Positions 51,806-60,361 of a DNA stretch of 64,000 nucleotides are shown piece after piece (position 1 is the stretch's first letter; each line of letters opens with the position of its first letter). The DNA is taken from positions 3,079,879-3,143,878 of the forward strand of contig LMJI01000001.1 of NCBI GenBank assembly GCA_001429255.1, written 5' to 3'. The translations under genes and the position numbers were made by a program. The DNA is from Cellulomonas sp. Root930. GTDB lineage: Bacteria; Actinomycetota; Actinomycetes; Actinomycetales; Cellulomonadaceae. Below the pieces are notes generated by a model. That model did no database searches. It was not told the origin of the DNA and saw only the letters and a list, made by a program, of their open reading frames with translations.

Positions 51806-53128
51806 ATGCCCACGGCCGGAGCGCTCCCCGCCATGTTCGAGGGCGAGGTCCTCGCTCCAGGCTCGCCGGGATACGACCTGGCGCGGGCGGTCTGGAACGG
51901 CGCCGTCGACCGCCGCCCGGCGTACGTGGTCCGGTGCGCGGGCGCCGAGGACGTGCGCACCGCGGTCCGGGTCGCGCGAGAGCTCGGCCTCCCCCTGGGT
52001 GTGCGGGGCGGCGGGCACAGCGCGGCGGGGTGGGCGGTGCCCGACGGCGGGCTGATGATCGACCTCTCGCGGATGCGGGGCGTCGTCGTCGATCCCGGAG
52101 GCCGCACGGCGCAGGTGCAGGGCGGGGCGCTGCTCGGGTCGCTCGACGTGGCCACGCAGCCTTACGGGCTCGCGACGACGGCGGGGATCGTGTCCCACAC
52201 CGGCATCGGCGGGCTGGCGCTCGGTGGGGGTGTCGGTTGGCTCGCCCGGCAGTTCGGGCTGACCTGCGACAACGCGCTCGGGTACGAGATCGTGACAGCC
52301 GACGGCGACCTCGTCCGCGCGACTGCCGACGAGCATCCCGACCTGTTCTGGGCGCTGCGGGGCGGCGGCGGCAACTTCGGCGTCGTCACGCGGTTCGACC
52401 TCACGCTGCACGACGTCGGCACGCAGGCCCTCGTCGCCGAGGTGGACCTCGACCCGGCGAGCGGCCTCGACGCGCTCCGGACGTGGCTGGCCGCGTCGGA
52501 CGCCGCACCGCGGCGCGCGACCCTCGTTGCGGAGGTCCGCGCAGGGGGTCCGCTCACCCTCGGGTTCGTCTGGGTCGGACCGCCCGGTGACGCCGCACCG
52601 ATGGTCGCGCAGCTCGACGGTCTGGGCACCCCTCTGGCCCGACGCGTCGCGCCGATCGGCTACGTCGACCTGCAGCGCCAGTCGGACGTCGGCGCGGCGC
52701 ACGGCTTCCGGCGCTACGCGAAGAGCCACTACGTCACCGAGCTCCCCGACGCGGCGCTCGACGCGTTCCTCGCACACACCGCGGCGGACGTCGGTGCGGC
52801 GAGCCTCACCGCCTACGGCGGCGCCATCACGGACGTCGACCGGGACGCCACGGCGTTCGCACACCGCGACACGCGGTTCGAGTACGACGTCGGGGCCAAG
52901 TGGGAGGACCCGGCCGACGACGAGCGCCACGCCGCGACGTGCCGTCGGCTCGCCGCGACGATCGAGCCGTGGAGCGTCGGCGTGTACGTCAACGCGCTCG
53001 GGGCCGAGGGCGCCGCGGGCGTGCACCGCGCGTACGGAGCCACGACGTACGCCCGGCTCCAGGAGGTCAAGGGAGCCTGGGACCCGGACAACGTCTTCCG
53101 GCTCAACCAGAACATCCCGCCGGTGTGA
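51806..53128 (+). CDS. FAD-linked oxidase, berberine-bridge-enzyme type
   Basis: A 440-residue PCMH-fold flavoprotein. VRGGGHSAAGWAVPDGG carries the His that can bind FAD covalently. GGGVGWLARQFGLTCDN is the second FAD segment, where the Cys of bicovalent members often lies. The C-terminal BBE motif is WDPDNVFRLNQNI. It oxidises an alcohol or sugar with O2, giving H2O2. No signal peptide. Diverges from the DHFR-like gene. Confidence 0.9.
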   Translation: MPTAGALPAMFEGEVLAPGSPGYDLARAVWNGAVDRRPAYVVRCAGAEDVRTAVRVARELGLPLGVRGGGHSAAGWAVPDGGLMIDLSRMRGVVVDPGGRTAQVQGGALLGSLDVATQPYGLATTAGIVSHTGIGGLALGGGVGWLARQFGLTCDNALGYEIVTADGDLVRATADEHPDLFWALRGGGGNFGVVTRFDLTLHDVGTQALVAEVDLDPASGLDALRTWLAASDAAPRRATLVAEVRAGGPLTLGFVWVGPPGDAAPMVAQLDGLGTPLARRVAPIGYVDLQRQSDVGAAHGFRRYAKSHYVTELPDAALDAFLAHTAADVGAASLTAYGGAITDVDRDATAFAHRDTRFEYDVGAKWEDPADDERHAATCRRLAATIEPWSVGVYVNALGAEGAAGVHRAYGATTYARLQEVKGAWDPDNVFRLNQNIPPV

Positions 53129-53214
53129 CCGCGACCTGTCCCGGACTGGCCGCCCCACCTGGGCAGAAGGTCCCGGGGTAGGCCCGCGCTGCGGACCTAA
53201 TGTGCGCCCTGTAT

Positions 53215-53237
53215 CCATCGTCGACGTCGACCGATGG
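53215..53237. promoter_or_regulatory. 23-bp dyad upstream of the hydrogenase operon
   Basis: CCATCG (53215-53220) and CGATGG (53232-53237) flank TCGACGTCGA, itself a perfect palindrome (53221-53230). The dyad is 63 bp before the hydrogenase start in a 171-bp intergenic region. It could be an operator controlling expression. It does not resemble Rex or FNR boxes. Confidence 0.45.
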
Positions 53238-53299
53238 GCATCGTGCCAACGTCGGCACCCGGCCTCCGTTGCACCGAGTCGCACCTCTGGAGGTCTGAC

Positions 53300-56200
53300 G
53301 TGCGCGAGGTCACTGGCGGCGCCCGGTTCACCGTCACGGTCGACGACCGCGAGATCGAGGTCCTCGACGGGCTGACGATCCTGCAGGCCCTGGCCAACGA
53401 GGGGATCGACGTCCCGTCGCTGTGCCACGACATCCGGCTCAAGCGGTCGAACGGCAGCTGTGGCCTGTGCGTCGTCGAGCTCGGGACGTCGACCCCGAGG
53501 GACGTGAAGGCGTGCCTCACCCCCGTGACCCCCGGCATGGTGATCACCACCCACTCGCCGCGCCTCGACGCCTACCGCAAGGTGCGCCTCGAGCAGCTGC
53601 TGTGCGACCACAACGCCGACTGCGTGGCGCCGTGCGTCGTCGCCTGTCCGGGCAACATCGACATCCAGACGTACCTGAGCCACGTCGCGGACGGCAACTA
53701 CGAGGCCGCCATCCGCGTGATCCGGGACCGGAACCCCTTCCCGTCGGTGTGCGGTCGCGTGTGCCCCCACCCGTGCGAGTCGGAGTGCCGGCGCAACCTC
53801 ACCGACGAGCCGGTCGCCATCAACGCGGTCAAGCGGTTCGCGTCCGACTGGGACATGGCGCGCGAGTCGCCGTGGATCCCGCGGGTCGCCGAGCCCACCG
53901 GCAAGCGGATCGCGGTCGTCGGCGCCGGGCCGTCCGGCCTGTCGGCTGCCTACTACAGCGCGCTCGCGGGGCACGCCGTGACCGTGTTCGAGAAGCAGGA
54001 CCACGCCGGCGGCATGACGCGCTACGGCATCCCCGAGTACCGGCTGCCCAAGACCACGCTCGACCAGGAGATCGGCGTCATCCAGACCATGGGCGTCGAG
54101 ATCGTCACCGGTCAGGCGCTCGGCACGCACCTGCGGCTGGAGGACCTGCAGCGCGACTTCGACTCGGTCTACCTGGCGATCGGCTCCTGGCGCGCGTCGC
54201 CGCTGCGGGTCGACGGCGAGACCCTCGACGGCGTCTGGCTCGGCATCCACTACCTGGAGCAGGTCACCAAGGGCGTCGAGGTCCCGCTCGGCGACGACGT
54301 CGTGGTCCTCGGCGGCGGGAACACGGCGATCGACTGCGCGCGCACCGCCCTGCGTCAGGGGGCCAAGAGCGTCAGGCTCGTCTACCGACGTACCCGCGAG
54401 GAGATGCCTGCCGAGCCGTTCGAGGTCGAGGAGGCGCTGCTCGAAGGCATCGAGATGGTCTTCCTCACCGCGCCGACGAGGATCAGCGCGGGCGACGAGG
54501 GCCTGCAGCTGCACTGCCTGACGATGGAGCTCGGCGAGCCGGACCGTTCGGGTCGTCGCCGGCCGGTGGCCATCGAGGGCAGCGACTTCGTCATCGCGGC
54601 CGACACCATCATCGGGGCCATCGGTCAGAGCACCGACACCGGCTTCCTGTTCAACGACCTCCCGGTCCGGCTGAACGAGTGGGGGGACGTCGACATCGAC
54701 GGCCACACCATGCAGACGAGCGAGGGGAAGATCTTCTCCGGCGGCGACTGCGTGACCGGGCCGGCGACCGTGATCCAGGCCGTGGCGGCGGGGCGGCGTG
54801 CGGCCCACGCGATGGACGAGTTCGTCACCCGCGGATCCGTGCGCCCCAGCCAGGAGGACTACACCTGCAGCCGCGGGTCGCTCGAGGACCTGCCTCGCGC
54901 GGAGTTCGAGGACCTCCCCCGGCTCGCCCGCGCCACGATGCCCTCGCTCGTGCCCTCACAGCGGACCGGCAGCTTCGTGGAGGTCGAGCGGGGCCTGACC
55001 GAGGAGCAGGCCCGAGCCGAGGCCGCCCGCTGCCTGCGCTGCGGCTGCGGCACGCAGAACGCCTGCTCGCTGCGTCAGGAAGCCAGCGCCCACCAGGTCG
55101 TGTTCGCCACGCCTCTGCACGTGCGCCCGTACGTCCCGCTGACCCAGGACCACCCCTTTATCGTCCGCGACGACAACAAGTGCATCTCGTGCGGGCTGTG
55201 CGTCGCCGCCTGCGCCGAGATCGAGGGCCCGGGAGTCCTGGCGTTCCAGTTCCGCGAGGGCCGGCTGACCGTCGGCACGCACGACGGCCAGCCCCTCGGA
55301 CTGACGGACTGCGTCTCGTGCGGCCAGTGCGTCCGCGCCTGCCCGTGCGGCGCGCTGGACTACGTGCGCGAGCGCGGTGACGTGTTCACGGCCATCAACG
55401 ACCCGGCGAAGGTCGTCGTCGGGTTCGTCGCCCCGGCCGTCCGCAGCGTCGTCGCCGAGCACTTCGGGCTGCCGTTCGACGAGGCGTCCGCCTACATCGC
55501 CGGTCTGATGCGCAGGATCGGCTTCGACAAGGTCTTCGACTTCACCTTCGCCGCCGACCTCACGATCATGGAGGAGACCACGGAGTTCTTGGGCCGGGTC
55601 TCGTCCGGTGGCGTGATGCCGCACTTCACGTCGTGCTGCCCCGGCTGGGTCAACCTCGTCGAGCGCCGCTTCCCTGACCTGATCCCCCACCTGTCGAGCT
55701 GTAAGTCGCCGCAGCAGATGATGGGGGCGACGGTGAAGAACCACTTCGCCCAGCAGGCCGGCGTGAGTCTCGACGAGCTGTACGTGGTGTCGATCGTCCC
55801 GTGCCTGGCCAAGAAGTACGAGGCCGCCCGCCCGGAGTTCGCGCCGGAGGGCGTGCGCGACGTCGACGCCGTGCTCACGACCACCGAGTTCCTCGAGATG
55901 GTCGAGATGCTGCGCCTCGAGCCGGCCGACATCACGCCGGCGGAGTTCGACGAGCCGTACAAGCGGGTCACCGGCGCCGGGATCCTGTTCGGCGCCTCGG
56001 GCGGAGTGGCGGAGGCCACGCTGCGGATGGCGGTCGAGAAGCTCACGGGCGAGCCGCTGCTCGACAAGCTCGACTTCGAGGAGGTCCGCGGCTTCGAGGG
56101 CATCAAGGAGACGACCGTGACCGGCGGAGGCGTGACCGTGCGCGTGGCGGTGGTCTCCGGCCTGAACAACATCGAGCCTCTCGCCCGGCGCATCGCCGCA

Positions 56201-56497
56201 GGTGAGGACGTGGGCTACGACCTCATCGAGGTCATGGCGTGCCCGGGTGGCTGCATCAACGGTGCCGGACACCCTGTCCCCGGCAGGGCCGGCGAGATGG
56301 CGGCCCGGCAGAAGGTGCTGGTCAACATCGACCGCACCTCGAGCCTGCGCAAGTCCCACGAGAACCCGGACGTCCTGCGGTTGTACGACGAGTTCTACGG
56401 GGAACCCAACTCCGAGGCCGCCCACCATCTCCTGCACACGAGCTATGCCCCGTTCCGGGACGCAGCAGTCAGTCCCGACCGAGGGGTGATCCGATGA
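53300..56497 (+). CDS. Fused NAD(P)H-linked [FeFe]-hydrogenase (GltD-type diaphorase plus H-cluster domain; group A2-like)
   Basis: A 1065-residue single polypeptide, start GTG 53300 after GGAGG. Domain order: a plant-type [2Fe-2S] domain (C42, C54, C57, C72); a GltD-like Fe-S/FAD/NAD(P)H oxidoreductase (about 95-570; CPGNIDIQTYL, VVGAGPSGLSAAYY, GGGNTAIDCARTAL, FSGGDCVTGPATV); two [4Fe-4S] ferredoxin motifs (C628-C638, C671-C681); and the H-cluster domain. L1 is TSCCPGW (C779, with proton-relay C780), L2 VPCLAKKYE (C835; the common Met is Val) and L3 EVMACPGGC (C981, C985). All cluster cysteines are present, so it should be catalytic, linking NAD(P)H and H2. HydE, HydF and HydG maturases are not in the window. 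It heads an operon with an ABC transporter. Confidence 0.93.
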   Translation: MREVTGGARFTVTVDDREIEVLDGLTILQALANEGIDVPSLCHDIRLKRSNGSCGLCVVELGTSTPRDVKACLTPVTPGMVITTHSPRLDAYRKVRLEQLLCDHNADCVAPCVVACPGNIDIQTYLSHVADGNYEAAIRVIRDRNPFPSVCGRVCPHPCESECRRNLTDEPVAINAVKRFASDWDMARESPWIPRVAEPTGKRIAVVGAGPSGLSAAYYSALAGHAVTVFEKQDHAGGMTRYGIPEYRLPKTTLDQEIGVIQTMGVEIVTGQALGTHLRLEDLQRDFDSVYLAIGSWRASPLRVDGETLDGVWLGIHYLEQVTKGVEVPLGDDVVVLGGGNTAIDCARTALRQGAKSVRLVYRRTREEMPAEPFEVEEALLEGIEMVFLTAPTRISAGDEGLQLHCLTMELGEPDRSGRRRPVAIEGSDFVIAADTIIGAIGQSTDTGFLFNDLPVRLNEWGDVDIDGHTMQTSEGKIFSGGDCVTGPATVIQAVAAGRRAAHAMDEFVTRGSVRPSQEDYTCSRGSLEDLPRAEFEDLPRLARATMPSLVPSQRTGSFVEVERGLTEEQARAEAARCLRCGCGTQNACSLRQEASAHQVVFATPLHVRPYVPLTQDHPFIVRDDNKCISCGLCVAACAEIEGPGVLAFQFREGRLTVGTHDGQPLGLTDCVSCGQCVRACPCGALDYVRERGDVFTAINDPAKVVVGFVAPAVRSVVAEHFGLPFDEASAYIAGLMRRIGFDKVFDFTFAADLTIMEETTEFLGRVSSGGVMPHFTSCCPGWVNLVERRFPDLIPHLSSCKSPQQMMGATVKNHFAQQAGVSLDELYVVSIVPCLAKKYEAARPEFAPEGVRDVDAVLTTTEFLEMVEMLRLEPADITPAEFDEPYKRVTGAGILFGASGGVAEATLRMAVEKLTGEPLLDKLDFEEVRGFEGIKETTVTGGGVTVRVAVVSGLNNIEPLARRIAAGEDVGYDLIEVMACPGGCINGAGHPVPGRAGEMAARQKVLVNIDRTSSLRKSHENPDVLRLYDEFYGEPNSEAAHHLLHTSYAPFRDAAVSPDRGVIR

Positions 56498-57522
56498 AGC
56501 GCGTCGCGGGGGTCGCAGCGGCACTGCTGTGCACGATCGGCCTGCTCGCCGGCTGCGGCGGCATCACACCCGCGGCGGCGCCCCCGGCCGCCACCACGGC
56601 TGTGCCCACCGCCGATCCGACGACGATCCGCGTCGCGTCGCTCAAGGGCCCCACGACGATGGGGCTGGTGCACCTGATGAGCGAGGCGGCGTCCGGAGGG
56701 GGCTCCGGGGACTACCGCGTGACGATGTACGGCACGCCGGACGAGGTCGTGCCACTGGTCGTGCAGGGCGAGGTCGACGTCGCCCTGCTCCCGTCCAACC
56801 TGGCCGCCGTCCTGTACAACAAGACGCTCGACGACGACGACGCCCAGATCCAGGCGGCCGCCATCACCACCCTCGGGGTCCTGGACGTCCTCGAGGCCGG
56901 AGACACGGTGCACAGCATCGCGGACCTGGCCGGCAAGACCGTCTACGCCTCCGGCAAGGGTGCCTCGCCGCAGTACGTGCTGGAGCACCTGCTGACCAGC
57001 AACGGCCTCGACCCGGCGACCGACCTCACGATCGAGTACCGCAGCGAGCACACGGAGGTCGCGGCCCTGCTGGCGACGACGCCGGGCGCGATCGCCCTGC
57101 TGCCCCAGCCCTTCGCCACAGTCGTGACGACGCAGAACTCGAGCATCCGCACCGCACTCGACCTCACCGACGAGTGGGCGAAGGTCAGCCCGGACTCCGA
57201 GCTGGTCACCGGTGTCGTGGTGGTCCGTGCCGCGTTCGTCGAGGAGCACCCGGATGCCGTCGCGGACTTCCTCACCGACTACGAGGCGTCCACGCGGTTC
57301 ACCAACGAGCACCCCGCCGAGGCGGCCGTCCTCATCGCTGAGGCCGGCATCGTCCCGGCGGCGCCGATCGCCGAGGCCGCCATCCCCTCGTCCCACATCA
57401 CCTTCATCGACGGCGCCGGGCTCACGAGCCTCCTGGGCGGCTACCTCCAGGTGCTGTTCGACGCCGATCCGGCCTCCGTCGGTGGGAGCGTGCCCGGGGA
57501 TGACTTCTACCTCCGCCGCTGA
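56494..57522 (+). CDS. ABC transporter substrate-binding lipoprotein (NitT/TauT-like)
   Basis: A 342-residue lipoprotein with lipobox LLAGC, coupled (ATGA) to the hydrogenase gene. The two-lobed NMT1/SsuA-like fold shows VASLKGPTTMGLVHLM, GEVDVALLPSNLAAVLYN, LAGKTVYASGKGASPQYVLE and LLPQPFATVVTTQ. Relatives bind small sulfonates, nitrate, thiamine precursors or unknown ligands. Its place in a hydrogenase operon is unusual, and the ligand is unknown. Confidence 0.88.
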   Translation: MKRVAGVAAALLCTIGLLAGCGGITPAAAPPAATTAVPTADPTTIRVASLKGPTTMGLVHLMSEAASGGGSGDYRVTMYGTPDEVVPLVVQGEVDVALLPSNLAAVLYNKTLDDDDAQIQAAAITTLGVLDVLEAGDTVHSIADLAGKTVYASGKGASPQYVLEHLLTSNGLDPATDLTIEYRSEHTEVAALLATTPGAIALLPQPFATVVTTQNSSIRTALDLTDEWAKVSPDSELVTGVVVVRAAFVEEHPDAVADFLTDYEASTRFTNEHPAEAAVLIAEAGIVPAAPIAEAAIPSSHITFIDGAGLTSLLGGYLQVLFDADPASVGGSVPGDDFYLRR

Positions 57523-58279
57523 GAGCACGGCGACGCTCGCCCGGGGGGCCGTGCGCCCCCTGGCGGTCGTCGTGTTCTGGGTCGTCGTCTGGCAGGTCTC
57601 GGCCCTGGTCGTCGGGCACGAGGTGCTCCTGGCCTCGCCCGGCAGCGTCGTCGTCCGGCTCAGCGAGCTGAGCCTGACGGCGGACTTCTGGGGCACCGTC
57701 TGGACCTCGTTCGTCCGCATCGCCGGTGGCTTCGCCGCTGCCTCCGTCCTCGGCACGCTCGGGGCGACGCTGGCGGCCTCGTCCCGGGTCGTCGACGCTC
57801 TCGTCACCCCGGCGCTCGCCGCCGTCCGCAGCGCTCCCGTGGTGAGCTTCATCATCCTCGTGCTGATCTGGGTGAGCAGCGACCAGCTCGCGCTGGTCAT
57901 CAGCTTCCTCATGGTCCTGCCGATCATCTACACCAACGTCCTGGAGGGCATCCGGCACCGCGACCGCGCGCTCCTGGAGGTTGCCGACGTGTTCCAGGTG
58001 CCGCGGCTGCGGCGGCTGCCCGCCGTGGACCTCCCCGCCGTCCTGCCGTTCTTCACCGCCGCCTGCCGCATCGGGGTCGGCCTGGCCTGGAAGAGCGGCA
58101 TCGCCGCCGAGGTCATCGGCCTCGCCGAGGGCAGCATCGGCGAGCGGCTCTACGAGGCGAAGATCCTGCTCAGCAGTGCCGACCTGTTCGCGTGGACCGC
58201 TGTGATCATCGCGGTGAGCTTCGCTGTCGAGAAGCTCCTGGTGGCGGCCCTGCGCCACGTCGAGAGGCGCCTCGCGTGA
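57500..58279 (+). CDS. ABC transporter permease (NitT/TauT-like)
   Basis: About 259 residues with six membrane helices and the permease EAA-like loop (EVADVFQVPRLRRLPAVDLPA). ATG 57500 is chosen; it overlaps the binding-protein gene by 23 bp, which implies coupling. IGVGLAWKSGIAAEVIGLA is a typical BPD_transp_1 segment. Confidence 0.87.
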   Translation: MTSTSAAESTATLARGAVRPLAVVVFWVVVWQVSALVVGHEVLLASPGSVVVRLSELSLTADFWGTVWTSFVRIAGGFAAASVLGTLGATLAASSRVVDALVTPALAAVRSAPVVSFIILVLIWVSSDQLALVISFLMVLPIIYTNVLEGIRHRDRALLEVADVFQVPRLRRLPAVDLPAVLPFFTAACRIGVGLAWKSGIAAEVIGLAEGSIGERLYEAKILLSSADLFAWTAVIIAVSFAVEKLLVAALRHVERRLA

Positions 58280-58857
58280 TCGCGCTCCGCGGCATCCGCC
58301 ACCGCTTCGGCGCCCAGCTGGTGCTGGACGACCTCGACCTCGACCTGGACGAGGGCCGAGTCACCGCGCTGACCGGGCCCAACGGGTCCGGCAAGACGAC
58401 CCTCTCCCGCTTCCTGCTCGGCCTGTCCGTCCCCGACACCGGTGAGGTCCGGGGAATGGACGGCCGCCGCCGCGCCGCCGTCTTCCAGGAGAACCGGCTC
58501 TGCGAGCAGCTCTCGGCCGTCGGCAACGTGCGCCTGGTCCTGCCCCGCTCCACCCCGTCGAGCGCGGTCGCTGCCGACCTGCGCCGCGCCGGCCTGGACG
58601 ACCCGGAGCTCGCCAAGCCGGTACGCGACCTGTCGGGCGGGCAGCGGCGCCGGGTGGCGATCGTCCGGGCGGTGCTGGCCGAGGCCGATCTCCTCGTCCT
58701 GGACGAACCCTTCACGGGCCTCGACGCCCTGGGCAAGGTGCAGGTGATGGCCTGGGTCCGTGACCGTTGCGCCGGGCAGACGACACTCCTGATCACCCAC
58801 GACCTCGCCGAGGCGCGGTGGTTCGGCGCCCGGGTCGTCACGCTGGCGCGGCTCTGA
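58276..58857 (+). CDS. ABC transporter ATP-binding protein
   Basis: A 193-residue ATPase, GTG 58276 overlapping the permease stop. Walker A is GPNGSGKTT, the Q-loop VFQENRL, the signature LSGGQRRR, Walker B LLVLDEP and the H-loop LLITHDL. Shorter than most NitT/TauT ATPases (about 250), it lacks extra C-terminal sequence. Completes the importer with the two preceding genes. Confidence 0.93.
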   Translation: MIALRGIRHRFGAQLVLDDLDLDLDEGRVTALTGPNGSGKTTLSRFLLGLSVPDTGEVRGMDGRRRAAVFQENRLCEQLSAVGNVRLVLPRSTPSSAVAADLRRAGLDDPELAKPVRDLSGGQRRRVAIVRAVLAEADLLVLDEPFTGLDALGKVQVMAWVRDRCAGQTTLLITHDLAEARWFGARVVTLARL

Positions 58858-58869
58858 CCTCGCCGGGAC

Positions 58870-59292
58870 TCACGTGGTCTCCGCGGCTCGCTTGATCGAG
58901 GCGGCCTCCGTCTCGACGTACCGCTGGGTCAGCGACCCTGTCGCGAGCCAGCCCACCCCGGACAACGGACCCGACACGCTCAGGGCGAGGGTGAGCCGGC
59001 TCCCGTCCGGGTGCGGCTCGACGACGTGCGAGGCGGTGATGGTGACGCCCGGCGAGCTCGACTCCCAGGTGTACGACGACCCGCCGACCAGCTCGGTGAC
59101 CGTCCACACCGCTGGGGACAGCCGTGGCTGCTTCAACCGGGTCCGGGAGCCGACGACGAGCGGTCCGTCGTCCAGCCGCTCCACGGTGTCGACCGTGGGG
59201 ATCCGCTCGGGCCAGCGCTCGACGTCGACGACCACCGCCCAGACCCTCTCGGGCGGGGCCGCGATGGTGACGGCGTGCTCCAGGCCACGCAT
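58870..59292 (-). CDS. SRPBCC (START-like) family protein
   Basis: A 140-residue hydrophobic-cavity protein. EHAVTIAAPPERVWAVVVDV opens the fold and the C-terminal helix (SLTQRYVETEAASIKRAAE) closes it. Such proteins bind lipids or polyketides or act as cyclases. Convergent with the ABC operon, 12 bp apart. Confidence 0.88.
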   Translation of the reverse strand: MRGLEHAVTIAAPPERVWAVVVDVERWPERIPTVDTVERLDDGPLVVGSRTRLKQPRLSPAVWTVTELVGGSSYTWESSSPGVTITASHVVEPHPDGSRLTLALSVSGPLSGVGWLATGSLTQRYVETEAASIKRAAETT

Positions 59293-59351
59293 GCGCCGAG
59301 TCTAGTGACGGGGGCCTGCCACTCTGGAGGCCACGGGACTATCTTCGCGGG

Positions 59352-59969
59352 ATGGGCGATCGGGACATCGTGGTCGACGGGTTTCGGATCGAGCCACTCA
59401 GTCCTGCGACCTGGGACGCGTTCGCGGACCTGGCCGAACGTCACAACGGCGTGTGGGGCGGCTGCTGGTGCACCTACTTCCACCTCTACCCCGACCCCAC
59501 GGACGAGCGCCGCGCGCTCGGCCACCGTGAGTTCAAGCGACAGCTCGTCGAGGCCGGTCGCGCACACGCGGCACTGGTGCTCGACGGCGACGTCGCGGTG
59601 GCGTGGGCCCAGTACGGGACGGTCGACGAGCTGCAGAACATCCACCACCGCAAGGAGTGGGAGCAGGGCGTCCCCCGCAGACCGGACTTCCGGATCACCT
59701 GCCTGTTCGTGGACCGCGACTACCGACGCAAGGGGATGGCATCGGTCGCGGTCCGCGGCGCGCTCGCGCTGATCTCCGCAGCAGGGGGCGGCCTGGTGGA
59801 GTCGTACCCGCACGACCTGCCACCGGGCAAGAAGACGTCGGCGTCATTCCTCTACAACGCGACGCGGACCATGTACGAACAGCTCGGCTTCACGTACCAG
59901 CGGCCCAAGGGCAAGGGCAACTGCGTGATGACCGCCGATGTCCCGGCCGACACGCAGGACCCGTCCTGA
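59352..59969 (+). CDS. GNAT-family N-acetyltransferase
   Basis: A 205-residue protein. The acetyl-CoA site is suggested by ITCLFVDRDYRRKGMASVAV, with the Arg/Gly pyrophosphate loop, and TMYEQLGFTYQRPKG near the C-terminus. GCWCTYFHLYP near the N-terminus is shared with a subgroup of actinobacterial members. Substrate unknown. Confidence 0.88.
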   Translation: MGDRDIVVDGFRIEPLSPATWDAFADLAERHNGVWGGCWCTYFHLYPDPTDERRALGHREFKRQLVEAGRAHAALVLDGDVAVAWAQYGTVDELQNIHHRKEWEQGVPRRPDFRITCLFVDRDYRRKGMASVAVRGALALISAAGGGLVESYPHDLPPGKKTSASFLYNATRTMYEQLGFTYQRPKGKGNCVMTADVPADTQDPS

Positions 59970-60361
59970 CCGTCACCCACCGCACGGTCGACCACGTGGG
60001 ATCGACGTACCGGATCCGGCGCTGATCAGCAGAGCTGCCGTCCGCTCCAGAGGCGGCGGGTGCCAGGTCCTAGCGACGGTGCGATCGGGGTCAACCTCGG
60101 CCGCTACAGCGACGTCACGATCGTGCTCTCGCGATTCGAAGCTGTCCCACCAATCGTCGTGCGGGCGTGAGTCAGTGACTGTCCAGAGTTCTCGGAGACA
60201 GCGCCTCACCCGAGACGGCACTCGGATTCTTGTCACGCTCTAGCGCAAGAAACTCACCGTTTGCCTGGTGTCGGGCGTCTACTTGTATCGACCGGACCTG
60301 ATGGCCCTGCCGATGTCTCGGGTTGCCCGAGGCATACGAAAGTCAGCCGAAGGAGACAACG
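59970..60361. other. 392-bp intergenic region with lower GC and no callable gene
   Basis: This stretch between the GNAT and PAP2 genes is visibly richer in A/T than its surroundings (about 60120-60350). One plus-strand frame ends at TGA 60168-60170 after a coding-like run (GVNLGRYSDVTIVLSRFEAV), but it has no start or ribosome site, so it could be a gene remnant. The downstream part probably contains the PAP2 promoter. Confidence 0.4.

Noticed and set aside
51533..54808. Minus-strand open frame of about 1090 codons over the FAD oxidase and hydrogenase genes
   Set aside because: Same shadow effect. The plus-strand genes carry catalytic motifs and ribosome sites; this frame has none.
59973..60236. 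Minus-strand 87-codon open frame in the intergenic region
   Set aside because: No ribosome site, weak codon bias and no recognisable domain.
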